A DNA stretch of 64,000 bases from Vitis vinifera (taxonomy: Eukaryota; Streptophyta; Magnoliopsida; Vitales; Vitaceae), in contig NC_081809.1 of NCBI RefSeq assembly GCF_030704535.1, forward strand, positions 1,286,501-1,350,500. The letters are read 5' to 3'. Positions 33,711 to 45,279 of the stretch are shown in pieces (position 1 is the stretch's first letter; each line of letters begins with the position of its first letter). The translations under genes and the position numbers were made by a program. Below the pieces are notes generated by a model. The model saw only the letters and a program-made list of their open reading frames with translations. It had not been told where the DNA came from and did no database searches.

Positions 33711-34160
33711 GAGTGTTTGGTAAACGAACTTAATAACTTAAAATGAATTAATAACTTAATTGAGATTATTAAGTATGTTTGGTAAAATAATTTAATAGTA
33801 TGATTTAAAGTAAAAAATAATTTTAAGTAATAAGTAAAAATAATTAAGTACTTATTGTTAAATCTATATTTTTATTTTACTTTTTTACCCACATTTATTT
33901 TAATTACCTCTATGATTTGCTTTGTTATTTCACTATCTCTTTGTTATTCAATTTCATTTACTCTAATTATAATTTATGAAGATCATATGTTAATTTAATA
34001 ATTTAGAATAAATTTTAAATTAATTTTATCGAACAATTTTAATACTTAAAAGTAATAATTAAGTAATAAGTTTTAAATTAATAACTTAAGTATAATTTAA
34101 TTTAAAAGTCAACTTAAGCCATTAAATAATAAATATTAAATTTACCAAACAACCCCTAAG
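33711..34160. mobile_element. MITE-like element (GTTTGGTAAA ends)
   Basis: The ends are inverted: left GAGTGTTTGGTAAACG, right reversed GGGTTGTTTGGTAAATTT. The interior is rich in 'aacttaat' words. A related element lies at about 52620-53170. These resemble hAT-type MITEs; no clear target duplication is seen. Confidence 0.5.
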
Positions 34161-34774
34161 TTTTTAATTAAAGCCAATACCCAAAACTAAAAAGCTAATT
34201 CAAACAGGTGTTTATCACTAATGAACCCATTAGGTTGAGATCGACTTCAAATTAAGTTCTCAGTTAAGTCAAAACAATAGCGTGCTAATAAACAATGCCC
34301 ATTTACGCAATACATCATCAATAACAATGGCAATTGTACGTCATTCCAAGAATTTTTCAACTCAACTCATGATTAGCTTAGTAAATTCGGTAGTGATAAT
34401 TAATAGTGGAAAAAAAGCGATTATAATTATGGACCAGATGCATTTCATTTTTATCGCTAATACTACTTAATATGGAAATGACCAAACGCATCATCTCGTG
34501 AGGCCAATGACAATGAGCTTAATATGGACTGCTCAAACTTCTAATCAAGTGTATATAGATTCTCCAAAGTTAGAAATGCTTCCTGCTATGTGTGTATTTT
34601 TTTTTTCTTAAGAATTAGAACTTAACAAACTTCTAAGAATCGCTTTTAAAAACTCGAAAAATCACTTAAAATGATAAGTGATTTTTAAAAAATCTATTTT
34701 AGAAGACATTATAAATCAACAACCCTGTAATCAAAATCATTCCCAAAAAATACCCAACTAATAATAGCAATTAT

Positions 34775-35110
34775 ATACACTTGGAGGATTTCAAGTCAAC
34801 TCATGATTAGTTTATGTGAAGAAACTTAAAAGTAGAATTCAGATCGAAAGTGCCAGATGTCAACTTGTTTTAGTTTCTTCTTCCTAAAGGTGATCGTCCA
34901 CCCCTCGTGCTGGTACTACTGTCGAAGTGCCCTAGCTTCATGTACTCTTTTTTTGCGCACTTAGTTTGTTCCCCCATCTTGAACCATATGCATGCTATTC
35001 TAAATGTTTCCCACTTACTTTCCAGTAAGCTATGGCTTCAGTGACATATCGTCCAATATTTGACTTATCTTCTAGCTATATATACACAGTTCATGCATGA
35101 AATGGATATG
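34775..35110. repeat. Module M, copy 2
   Basis: A good copy: 'tcaagtcaactcatgattag', 'gtcgaagtgccctagcttcatgtact', 'cacttagtttgttcccccatctt', 'gtttcccactta' and 'gacatatcgtccaatatttga', ending in CTATATATACAC. A partial duplicate of its left end (caactcatgattagctta) also lies at about 34360-34380. The Copia element inserted 80 bp to the right, separating this copy from the first peptide gene. Confidence 0.7.
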
Positions 35111-35192
35111 TAACACTACAGGTAATAATCTATCATGGTTGGTGAAAAATCAATCTTGATCTTTATCCTCCAAGTAATGAGGGTTTGGAAGT

Positions 35193-35447
35193 TGTTGAGA
35201 TATTATGATATATTCTAGGAAAGTATATTAGGAAAGTAGCTGCTATTGTTTAGGATTGTTTCCTAAACTCACGATTGAGATATTATGATATATTCTAGGA
35301 AAGTATTCTAGGAAAGTAGTTGCTATTGTTTAGGATTGTTTCCTAAACTCACGGTTTTCCCTTAATTAGGTTTGCTTGATGTACTATATATTTACGTGGA
35401 TGAATATCAATTAGGGTCAAGCTTTGACCCTTTAATCACACTTTATA
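35193..35447 (+). repeat. Left LTR of the Copia element
   Basis: 255 bp from TGTTGAGATA to CACTTTATA. It contains an internal direct repeat of about 80 bp (GAGATATTATGATATATTCT starts each unit, 35197 and about 35277). The right LTR carries the same duplication, so it predates the insertion. Confidence 0.93.
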
Positions 35448-38400
35448 TGGTATCAGAGCGCTGACATGCACACACAATAAAACAATGGCCGGCGACGATG
35501 AACAACCACCATTGTCGCCACCTAAAAGGGAGATGAATTCACCTTTTTTACCCAAACAATGGAAAGCTCTTGCGGGCTTAATTGGTAATGCTCAAGTTCT
35601 GGATGACAGGTTGAATGGTAAGTTTGACACGAAGTCATGGATCATTGACACCGGGGCAACTCATCACGTGACCGGTGATTTATCTTGGTTATTTGATACT
35701 ATAGCGTTGTTTGAGTGTCCGGTTGGCCTTCCTAATGGTGAATCTGTTGTTGCGACCCAATCTGGTTCCGTTCGTTTGTCGAATAACATCACTCTTCAAA
35801 ACGTTCTTTATGTGCCGAAACTCAATTGCAATTTACTTTCGGTTTCACAATTGACTGATGACTTACATTGTATTGTCCAATTTAACTCTTATATGTGTGC
35901 TATACAGGACCACACCAGGGAGCTGATTGGAACGGGAGTTAGGCGAGATGGACTTTACTACTTCGGTGGAGCTGAAGGTGATTCGGTACAACATGTTTCT
36001 GTCCACAACGCAGCATCCACTTTGGAGTTGTGGCACAAAAGGATGGGACATCCTTCAGAGAAAGTAGTGAAGTTACTTCCTCCAGTTAGCAATCTTAAGG
36101 GTAGTTTAAACAAAGCTTGTGAAATATGTTTTCGTGCTAAGCATCCTAGAGACAAATTTCCTTTAAGTGACAATAAGGCAACTAGAATTTTTGAGAAAAT
36201 ACATTGTGATTTGTGGGGCTCTTATAAACATGTCTCTTCTTGTGGAGCTCGTTATTTTTTAACTATTGTTGATGATTTCTCAAGAGCTGTGTGGATTTAT
36301 TTGTTGGTCGACAAAATAGAAGTTTTTCGGATGTTTATGTCTTTTATTGCAATGGTAGATCGACAATTTTCTCAAACAGTGAAAGTTGTTCAAAGTGATA
36401 ATGGTACGGAATTTAAATGCCTACTTGACTATTTTTCTGCAACTGGTATTTTATTCCAAACTTCTTGTGTGGGAACTCCGCAACAAAATGGGAGGGTTGA
36501 GAGAAAACACAAGCATATTTTAAATGTGGGGAGGGCATTACGCTTTCAAGCAAATTTGCCTATTTATTTTTGGGGCGAAAGTGTTCTTGCCGCTGCTCAC
36601 TTAATAAACCGCACTCCCTCTCCTTTGTTACACAATAAAACACCATTTGAAATCCTATTTGGCACCCCTCCTTCATATGCGGCAATTCACACCTTTGGTT
36701 GTCTTAGTTTTGCTCATGATCAAAAATCCAAAGGTGACAAATTTGCAAGTAGAAGTAGAAAATGTGTGTTTTTGGGTTACCCGTTTGGAAAGAAGGGGTG
36801 GAAGTTGTTTGATTTGGACACCAAGGAATTATTTGTTTCTCGTGATGTCAAGTTTTTTGAGGATGTTTTTCCGTTTGGTAACCCGGGTGCTGTGAATATT
36901 ATTCCGGAAAACATTGTGCCTACGGTAAATGTTGAAATTGATAGTGATTTTGCTGATTTTGTCGATGATGATGCTGATTTGCCTAACCCACAAGCCCAAA
37001 CACAAAATCCCGAGGCTTCTTCAGCGCCTCTTTCACCTGGGCCGGAAGTTGTTCCCACTGTTGGGCTTGATTCACTTGGACTTGACAATTCAAGCAATGG
37101 GCAGTCTGCTCCTATGGGAAAGGGAATGAGGGATAAATTTCCTTCGGTTCTATTACGAGATTTTGTTACTCATACGGTGGTTGCTGAAAGTCCATCTCCC
37201 GCCACTCCGTCTCCACAGCATCCCTCAGGTACTCCTTATCCCATAGCACATTATATAAATTGTGACAATTTTTCTGTACATTATCGAAAGTTTCTTGCAA
37301 CTATTATTTCGAGCAATGATCCTAAGTCATTTAAAGAGGCTATGAAAGATTCGGTTGGCAAAAGTCAATGCATGAGGAGATTCGGGCTTTGGAGGAAAAT
37401 GGTACGTGGACTCTTGAACCTCTTCCAAAGGGTAAGCGTGCTTTGGGAAGTCAGTGGGTTTACAGAACCAAGTACTTCTCAAACGGTGATATTGAAAGGC
37501 TCAAATCCAGATTAGTAGTTTTGGGGAATCATCAAGAAGCTGGTATTGATTATCATGAGACATTTTCTCCAGTTGCCAAAATGACTACGGTGCGTGCTTT
37601 CTTGGCTATTGCGGCTTCGAAAAATTGGGAACTTCATCAGATGGATGTTCACAATGCCTTTTTACATGGAGATCTTGAGGAGGAAGTGTATATGAAGCTA
37701 CCCCCAGGATTTGAGCGTTCCGATCCGAACTTGGTTTGCAGGTTACGGAAATCACTTTATGGGTTGAAACAGGCTCCGAGATGTTGGTTTTCCAAGTTGG
37801 TCACGGCTCTTAAAGGATATGGTTTCTTACAATCCTACTCTGATTATTCTCTTTTTACTTACACTACGGGCAATGTTCAAATAAATATGCTAGTGTATGT
37901 CGACGATCTTATTATCTCTGGGAATGATTCCGCTGCTCTTAAGACCTTTAAAGCCTATCTCAGTGATTGTTTTAAGATGAAAGATCTTGGTGTTTTGAAG
38001 TATTTCCTCGGAATCGAGGTGGCCAGGAGTTCGGCTGGTTTGTTCTTGTGTCAACGCAAGTACACACTTGACATTGTATCGGAGGCCGGATTACTGGGAG
38101 CCAAGCCGTGTGGCTTCCCGATCGAGCAAAATCACAGATTAGGACTCGCAAATGGGGAGCTCTTGTTGAACCCTGAGTCCTATCGCAGATTAGTAGGTCG
38201 ACTCATTTATCTGGCAGTGACCCGTCCAGATTTGGCCTACTCGGTTCATATATTATCTCAATTTATGCATGAGCCTAGAATTGAGCATTGGGAGGCAGCT
38301 TTGAGAGTCGTTCGTTATTTGAAAGGTACTCCGGGTCAGGGTATCTTGTTACGTGCAGATAGTGATCTGTCCCTACAGGGTTGGTGTGATTCTGATTGGG

Positions 38401-38859
38401 CAGCATGTCCAGTCACTAGACGCTCTTTGTCCGGATGGCTTGTGTTTCTTGGGCAATCTCCTATTTCTTGGAAGACAAAGAAGCAACACACAGTTTCCCG
38501 CTCGTCTGCAGAAGCGGAATACCGAGCTATGGCAGCAGTTACTTGTGAGCTCAAATGGTTGAAGGGGTTGCTTCTGAGCCTGGGTGTGCACCACCCAAAG
38601 GCAATCAAGCTCTTTTGTGATAGTCAGTCAGCCCTTCATATGGCCAAAAATCTAGTATTTCATGAACGCACCAAACACATTGAGGTTGATTGTCACTTTG
38701 TCCGGGATGCGATAACAGATGGTTTGATTGCTCCATCATATGTTCCTACTGTTACACAATTGGCAGATATTTTTACAAAGGCTCTTGGAAAGAAACAATT
38801 TGATTATCTTCTTGCCAAGTTGGGCATTTTTGAACCTCATGCTCCAACTTGAGGGAGGG

Positions 38860-39114
38860 TGTTGAGATATTATGATATATTCTAGGAAAGTATATTAGGA
38901 AAGTAGCTGCTATTGTTTAGGATTGTTTCCTAAACTCACGATTGAGATATTATGATATATTCTAGGAAAGTATTCTAGGAAAGTAGTTGCTATTGTTTAG
39001 GATTGTTTCCTAAACTCACGGTTTTCCCTTAATTAGGTTTGCTTGATGTACTATATATTTACGTGGATGAATATCAATTAGGGTCAAGCTTTGACCCTTT
39101 AATCACACTTTATA
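38860..39114 (+). repeat. Right LTR of the Copia element
   Basis: 255 bp, by eye identical to the left LTR, followed by the target duplication GAAGT at 39115-39119. Confidence 0.93.
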
Positions 39115-39541
39115 GAAGTTGATCTTCTTTTCAGACTTCGACTTCAGTCTCTTGTTAACCCGAAGACCCAAAAACAAAAAGGTTATTTCAAGCCATAAGA
39201 TTATTGCTTTTCTATAGATAGAAAAATAATCCCATAAATAGTGAGTTTTTAGTTCTTTTAAGGCTTTATTAAGATCACGTACACGGCATATCCATGGTAA
39301 CCCTGGTTTTTATTTAACATGATAGTCAAAGTAGAGTTGACAAACTAGTCGAAATCTTCTACACCAGAAGGTGAACATATATAGCATAGATGATAGAACT
39401 GATACTTCATGCAACTTTGTGATACCAAACATGTATCATTGCACAGCCTTTAACTTTTTTGGCTATACTTACATGTTGGTTCCACATTATTATAGCTAAT
39501 ACTTCATTTATTCATTTCATAAGCTCCATCCCCTTGTACAC

Positions 39542-39832
39542 TTAACCATGGCGTTCAGGGTCTTTCACCCTTGGGTGAGCAATATCCGGGAAATATCGGT
39601 GAGAGTCATCGGTACCCTGTTGTCCAGTTTCACCGGTGCTCTCACCATCACTGCTGGCTACTTCCATGTTTCCAGCAATACTGCTTTTAGCATCATAAGC
39701 GCCAAAGGTAGCCTTCTTATTGAGATTCGTATCACTTAAGAGCTGTTTGGCTTCATGCCCTTCCTGCATCGGCTTTCCCAGAGTTAGCAAGATCAACCCC
39801 AAGGTAACGCAGAGAACAAGTACAGTTTTCAT
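39542..39832 (-). CDS. Small secreted peptide precursor P1
   Basis: A 96-residue precursor of the array family. Residues 1-20 are a signal peptide (MKTVLVLCVTLGLILLTL), so it should enter the secretory pathway. The mature part has no cysteine. It holds a central block (AYDAKSSIAGNMEVAS, 45-60), an acidic Ser/Gly linker, and the C-terminal block SHRYFPDIAHPR at 77-88 with the tail VKDPERHG. The 5'-UTR intron runs from the donor GTG|GTAAAC (exon 1 ends 39950) to the acceptor TTTCAG|GTCC (exon 2 starts 39851). The TATA-like run is at about 39994-40004, and the AATAAA signal is at 39314-39309 in a conserved 3' UTR. The Copia element lies 430 bp downstream of the stop. I do not recognise the family; the form is that of post-translationally cleaved signalling peptides. 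Confidence 0.8.
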   Translation of the reverse strand: MKTVLVLCVTLGLILLTLGKPMQEGHEAKQLLSDTNLNKKATFGAYDAKSSIAGNMEVASSDGESTGETGQQGTDDSHRYFPDIAHPRVKDPERHG

Positions 39833-40119
39833 GATCAAACTGTTGTTGGACCTGAAAGACGTAACTGCAGTTGTTACAAAATAAGCTAATATAGAGAAAA
39901 AAAAAGGGAAGAAAACTGAAACTAGGGTTTTATTAGTTGATGAGTTTACCACTCTCCTGCTTTCAGAAATTATGGAAGAATGATTTCCAAGGTTGGATAT
40001 ATACATATACATATACATACATACACGCATAACTTATCTATATATATATATATATTTTCATAACTTAATATCATCAGTGTGTTTGGATTAGTGTTGGCCG
40101 GAGTCATGTGCAGTGAAAG

Positions 40120-40290
40120 GGTTTTGGAGCACTGAGTGCACTAGTGGGGAATATCTCAATGTCCGAGCACCAAGGGATGAGGTCGTGGCCACCAAAGAAG
40201 CAATATTTGGGATGGAGACAGATTCAATGCTGATGTTCAATTGTTCGAATATTAAATTTTGGTCACTATTTCCCCTTCTAGCTAGGGTCC
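40120..40290 (-). promoter_or_regulatory. Conserved upstream block of P1
   Basis: About 300 bp upstream of the P1 ATG. It contains gagcactgagtgca.tagtgggg…atctcaatgt…agcaccaagg and gtggccaccaaagaagcaat, words shared with the P2, P3, P4 and P7 promoters. Further up is 'ttcaattgttcgaatattaaa.tttggtc', also shared. Confidence 0.65.
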
Positions 40291-40384
40291 CCCATGAATT
40301 AGTGCCATGCATTAATAAAATTACTTTCGAGTTTAAAACATCTCGATAACGGTAATCCATCACAGCTCGGTGAATATCAATCTT

Positions 40385-40615
40385 TCTATCACAAAACTAA
40401 GGGTGCTTTTGAAATTTTTTTATTTGAAGTATTTTTAAGAAAATCACCCATCATTTGTTTTTTCTTTTATAAAAAATAATATTAAAAGTAACTTTTTAAT
40501 TTTTTTAAAATATTTTTAAATTTTATCAAATGCTTATTTTTCTTTAAAACCATTTTTTATATTATAAATGTTTTTTTTTAAAATATTATCAAACAAACTC
40601 TAAGTATAATAATAT
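40385..40615. mobile_element. MITE-like remnant
   Basis: AT-rich, from 'aagggtgcttttgaaattt' to 'aaacaaactctaag', with weak inverted ends. Low support; no other feature is seen between the P1 promoter and module M copy 3. Confidence 0.3.
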
Positions 40616-41204
40616 TGTTAATTCTCATTAATTAAATTAAACATTTTTTTTTCTCTAAATACCATACATCAAAAAAATTGTTTCATATTTAATAAAAGTC
40701 CTTAAATAATACGAATATTACTCTTTGAGATAATGACTTAATTTCAACTTCAATTTTTAGTCAAAACCAAAGGGAAAAAGGTTATTTCAAACAAGGCCAA
40801 ACTAATACACTTCAGTTCAGTCTTTAGCTAGAACTCTTTGTGTGTGCATTTAAGAGGTCAATTAGTTGTAGATTGGCTCTTATCTCGGTTGAACCATGGT
40901 TGTTCTCAATCACACTTCGTTATAAGCACTTTTTACATCAACTTTTCTTTTAGATTTCCATCTTTTTTTTTTCCAACGCGGAGACAAGCACAGAATAATT
41001 CCCAGGTTTAATTAGAAGTGCTTTGACAAATTTAAGTTGAAGCATGCACAGTCTCATCCTAGTGATACACAGCAAAAGAAATCCAACAATTTTCCAACAG
41101 GAAAAGAAATAATAAACTTCCCTCATTACTTTGTTATAGGAGTAATAATTGCAATCATATTAACATAGTGGACTATCAAAGAAATCATATTAATATAGTC
41201 ACTA

Positions 41205-41485
41205 CCATTAATCCAAGATTTTCAATCCAACCCATGATTGCCATGGACAGTGAATATCCCTTCCCAGTACTTTAAAGATAGAATTCAAACATGATGGCTG
41301 TCAATGTTTTGATTCAGTTTTTCCAAAGGTTACTGTTCCCCACTCATATGCTGGTACCACTGGGGCAGTGTCATGGCTTCTATACTTGCACTTTGTTCCA
41401 CATCTTTATCCATATATGTATATTGAGTACTGTGAATGTCCCCCACTCATTTTCCAACAAGTAATATATGAATATCTTCTAGATA
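41205..41485. repeat. Module M, copy 3
   Basis: Contains 'caacccatgattgccatgga', 'gttccccactcatatgctgg', 'cagtgtcatggcttctatac', 'tgtgaatgtcccccactcat' and 'ccaacaagtaat'. It lies between the promoter of P1 and the 3' end of P2. Confidence 0.7.
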
Positions 41486-42424
41486 TCAAGTTGTGGGTTA
41501 TGAACTACAAGAGGATGAGCCTGCTTGTTGCAAGTATAATTTGTATAAATATCCTATCTTCAGCTTTAATTTGGGATTTTCCTTCTTTATTTCTTTCCTT
41601 TTTTTTTTTTGGGTATTTATCATTGATGCTTTTGGGAAAATAATTAGGAGTTTGGGAGTGATCATTGAAATTGAGATAGACCCTATTAATTAATTTCACC
41701 AAAGGGAAAAAATGATATATATTCTTGATCATTTTGTGGCATTAGACTAGGGTTATGTTTGATTCGAAAATGCGGGAAAAAGTGAAGGAAAATAAAACAA
41801 AATTTAGATTTATTTTAAATCCATTTTACTTATTTAACTCTTTTATATAAAGACTAAATAATTTAAAATTATATAAGTTAGTTATTAATTTTAACTATAT
41901 TAATTTGACTTTTTTTTCTTCTACTTTTTACAATAAAATCAAATATGAGAAAATTATTTTTTAAAATATTTTTTCTTTAATATTTATCGGGAATCAAATA
42001 TAACTAATAGTTCAAACGTAAAAAATGAAGAGACTTTCTTTTAGGGAAAAGAACTTCTTGAATTTTACCATGACTAAAAATTGTGGATTATGCCCAAGAA
42101 CTTCAATTGATTTAGTTGCATCAATATATGGTTTATACCAGTACTGAAGAAGATTCATTAACACATGAAGCATATATCAAAAAAATATATACATAAACAA
42201 GCACACACCATATCCATGGTAGCCATGGTTTTTATTTAAGATGATATTTCATAACACAAAAGCGTAATACTCGACAAGCCGAAACCCGTCATACACCAGA
42301 GCTGATCACCTTATGCAATTTTGTGATACCAAACATGGGCCTTTTCGGCTACTTACATGTCGGTTCCACAACATTATTATTACTATCATAGATGAGCTTC
42401 ATCCTGATTCATCATCTTCTTATC

Positions 42425-42709
42425 TTAGCCTCGGCGGCCTGGGTTAGATTTTTCTGGTTGGTTTCCTCTAGGGTTAGTTAGTTCCGGGAAAACTCGGTGA
42501 CTATCTGCATCTTCAGATCCATTGGAGGACTCACCATCCCCGCTGCTGGCTACTTGATTGTCCATGGTTCCAGCAATGGTTTTAAAATGATCATTAGCGC
42601 CAACACCCACCTTCTTATACGTTTCCTCCAAAGTAACCCTTCCTGCATCAGCTTTCAGGGTTACCAAGAAAAACCCTAAGGCAGCGCAGAGGACAAGTAG
42701 CGTCTTCAT
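42425..42709 (-). CDS. Small secreted peptide precursor P2
   Basis: A 94-residue precursor. The signal peptide is MKTLLVLCAALGFFLVTLKADA, with cleavage likely after ADA. Then GRVTLEETY, the central block VGVGANDHFKTIAGTMDN (34-51), a Ser/Gly/Asp/Glu linker, and the C-terminal block SHRVFPELTNPR (70-81) with the tail GNQPEKSNPGRRG. No cysteine follows the signal peptide. The ATG at 42709 is chosen because upstream codons lie in the 5'-UTR exon and intron: donor CTG|GTAAAC (exon 1 ends 42846), acceptor TTTCAG|GTTCAG (exon 2 starts 42736). The TATA box TATAAATA is at about 42917-42910, and AATAAA at 42236-42231. It differs from P3 by a 12-nt in-frame deletion (the DLNR residues) and several substitutions. 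Family and receptor are unknown. Confidence 0.82.
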   Translation of the reverse strand: MKTLLVLCAALGFFLVTLKADAGRVTLEETYKKVGVGANDHFKTIAGTMDNQVASSGDGESSNGSEDADSHRVFPELTNPRGNQPEKSNPGRRG

Positions 42710-42974
42710 GATCAAGCTGATAATCAATTGCTGAACCTGAAAGAAGCAGCTACAGATGTCACAAAATTTTGTCACATGCAAATGATCTAAAACAAGCAAA
42801 GGAAAAATGGAATGAAACTAGGGTTTTGTTAGTTGAAGAGTTTACCAGTCTCCTGATTTGAGAAACTTGCTTTGAAGAGATATACAAGAGAGATTTTTCA
42901 AGGTTGAGTATTTATAAGGGAGTCTCATAACTATCATCTGGATTGTTAGGGTGGGGGGTAGCATAAAAATGTTT

Positions 42975-43060
42975 GAGCACTAAGTGCAGTAGTGGGTTCG
43001 ATCTCAATGTAATAAGCACCAAGGAAGATGTTGTGGGCACCAAAGAAGCAATTGTGATAA
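42975..43060 (-). promoter_or_regulatory. Conserved upstream block of P2
   Basis: gagcactaagtgcagtagtg, then ctcaatgt.ataagcaccaag, then gtgggcaccaaagaagcaat. It lies 60 bp upstream of the TATA box and is nearly identical in P3. Confidence 0.65.
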
Positions 43061-44067
43061 AGATTGATGATTAAGCTATTATTTACATTTTAGGGTTCAC
43101 TAATGGATGACGAAGCATGGAAGCTATTGTTTTCTAGTACATCTAGCAATCATATTTCTCAAGAGATATATCTTATATATTTATTTATTTATTTCTATTA
43201 ATAATCAATTTTAATCTTGTATTTCCTCAACCTTGGAAATTAAGATTGGCATTTTACCAATCATAAAAAGAAAAATATAAGAACTTAAGACTTGTTTGAA
43301 GGATTAATTTAAGGTTTGTTTGGATTTTTATTTTATATTTTTAAAATAAAAACTAGTAATGACTTTTATATAAGATATAAAAACTCTTAAAAATCTTTTT
43401 TTTTTTATAAAAAAAATTAGAAAATAGCAACGACTTTCAATATTTACTATCCTAAATTATAAATTTTTTTAAAGACAAAGTTATGTTCATTATGGAGCCA
43501 AAAATGTAAGGCACAGAGACAAAATAGAAAAAATTGGTTTTAGGGGTAATGTCATATAAATAAGTAAATTTTTTTCCCTTTAACTTAATAAGAATTTAGT
43601 TTTTTAGGAGGGACACTTGCCTCCTTTGGGCATGTGATAGCTCTGCCATTAGTTATATCATCATGGCTTTAACTTTATTTTTGGTTTTGATTCAACCCTA
43701 GAGTCAAAAGCAAAGAGCTATTTCAAACAAGACGGAATTAAAATTTATGTGCATGCATACAAGAAAGAGGCTTGTTAATTGTAAATAATTGGCTCATTCA
43801 TACGTGAAAGCCATGCATGCATACTTGTCCAAAATAAGCAATAAATACCATACTATTGATGGTCACTCATTAATCCTCATAAAAAGTTCATCATTTTACA
43901 TGTGTTAATATCTCTAGCCGTCATAGCTCATCATAAGCATAATGTTACATTAATTTTTTTTTTTTACTTTTTTTTATCCAGGTATTTTTCTTTCCATTAA
44001 AACATATGTCAAGACATATAAAATTGTATTTTGACAAATTTAATGAAGTTCAATTACTGTCATGCCT

Positions 44068-44232
44068 GTTGGGACGTCATTTTTTCTGAGTATATTTACT
44101 CAGATGGTACCAGGAGGGCAACGTCCTAAGCCTTAAGGCCTAAGGTCTCAAGTTCGAATCCTGGGGAGGCCACTCTGTGATGCCCCTGACTGGCACAGAG
44201 CCAAATATACTAAAAACAAATGACATCCCAAC
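44068..44232. mobile_element. MITE with tRNA-like core, absent from the sister unit
   Basis: 165 bp bounded by inverted ends GTTGGGACGTCATTTTT (left) and, reversed from the right, GTTGGGATGTCATTTG. The interior has a B-box-like GTTCGAATCC and an A-box-like 'tactcagatggtacc', as in tRNA-derived sequences, followed by 'ggggaggccac'. The matching place in unit B (about 47945) runs straight through ('cacacctaagcaacatg'), which proves it is an insertion in one copy. A short ATGCC-type flank may be the target duplication. Confidence 0.65.
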
Positions 44233-44964
44233 AATGCCCAAGCAACATGTAGAAATAACACAAACCTTTCGATTCTCCAAAATGAAAGGAAATAACTTCC
44301 TTTATGTATTTATTTCTTACGGGAGAAGAAGGCATATGCATCCTAGCCAAGAAGCCGGGCTTTTGTAAGTGAATACATCAAATGATGGCAATCATATTAA
44401 TTTTTTTCTTCTTTTCTATGGTGCTTGTTCCCCACTCATATGCAGGTAGTACGGAGGACGTATAACTCCTTATAATTTGCAACTTTTATTGACAAATTTT
44501 TTTATGAGATGTTACATTTTTATATAAAAATTTTAAATTTTAGAAAGAAAAAAAATTGTATCCAAACATGTACTTAATAAAATATTTCTATTTTAATAAT
44601 CATAACTCGAACTTATCACCATCGACTTTGATACTAATTATTAAATTGGGTTTTTGACTGATTTCATCTAAAAATCAATTATTGTTCAATAACGATAAGT
44701 CAGATTAAGTTTGTTTTAAGAATTATCATTTGGTTGACTCATCCTAGAGCTCAAAAACGACATTATTATGCTATAACAATATGTATATATGCATTAATTT
44801 CATGTAATGACAGTTTCATAATAAGCATAATGTTACAATAAATTTTTATTTTTATTTATTTTTATCTAGGCCTTTTTCTTACCATTGATTAAAACAAACA
44901 AAAAGGAAAAAACTTCCCTTATTACTGTAATTAAGGCAATGCATCAAACAGTGGCAATCATATT

Positions 44965-45240
44965 AATATATCTAGTCAGTAATTGCCATCAACATTGAAC
45001 ATCAAGTTTAAAAATAGAATTCAAATATGACGGCTCACATTTTTCTTTAGGTTTTTTTTTTTCCTAACTTTTCTAAGGTTAATGTTCCCCACCCATATGC
45101 TGGTGTATAGTACTGTGGAAGCGTCATGCCTTAATATATTTTGATATTTGTTCCTCGTCTTTTTCCATGTAGTACTGTGAGTGTTTCCCACTATTAATGC
45201 TTCAATAAGTAATGGCTTCAATGCCATATTCTCCGATATT

Positions 45241-45250
<10 letters not shown>
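44965..45250. repeat. Module M, copy 4
   Basis: Has 'gttccccacccatatgctgg', 'tgtggaagcgtcatgcctta', 'tttgttcctcgtctttttcc', 'gagtgtttcccactattaat' and 'gccatattctccgatatttga', ending in a long (TA)n run (45241-45275). Confidence 0.75.

Positions 45251-45279
<29 letters not shown>

Larger units (their letters stand above)
35193..39114 (+). mobile_element. Copia-type LTR retrotransposon, young, broken
   Basis: A 3.9-kb element flanked by a 5-bp target duplication GAAGT (35188-35192 and 39115-39119). The LTRs are 255 bp (35193-35447 and 38860-39114) and look identical, so the insertion is recent. The primer-binding site TGGTATCAGAGC starts at 35448, and a purine tract GAGGGAGGG lies just before the right LTR. 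Parts in order: short gag remnant, protease (DTGATHHVTGD), integrase (GAG-pre zinc motif H…H…C..C, and D..D..E core about 36.2-36.6 kb), reverse transcriptase (YVDDLI near 37.9 kb) and RNase H (near 38.4-38.7 kb). The order integrase before RT defines Copia. It is shorter than a whole element and carries about two breaks, so it is treated as a non-functional fossil. Confidence 0.95.

Noticed and set aside
44100-44185. A tRNA gene
   Set aside because: A- and B-box-like words are present but no acceptor stem or anticodon arm; it lies inside a MITE-ended insertion.
45241-45275. (TA)n runs at 45.24 and 48.92 kb as functional sites
   Set aside because: Simple repeats of variable length in duplicated units; used only as landmarks.
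45021-45278. Reverse-strand ORF shared by module M copies 4 and 5 (MALKPLLIEAL…)
   Set aside because: Copies 4 and 5 are a recent DNA duplication; the other M copies break the frame, so there is no sign of coding selection.
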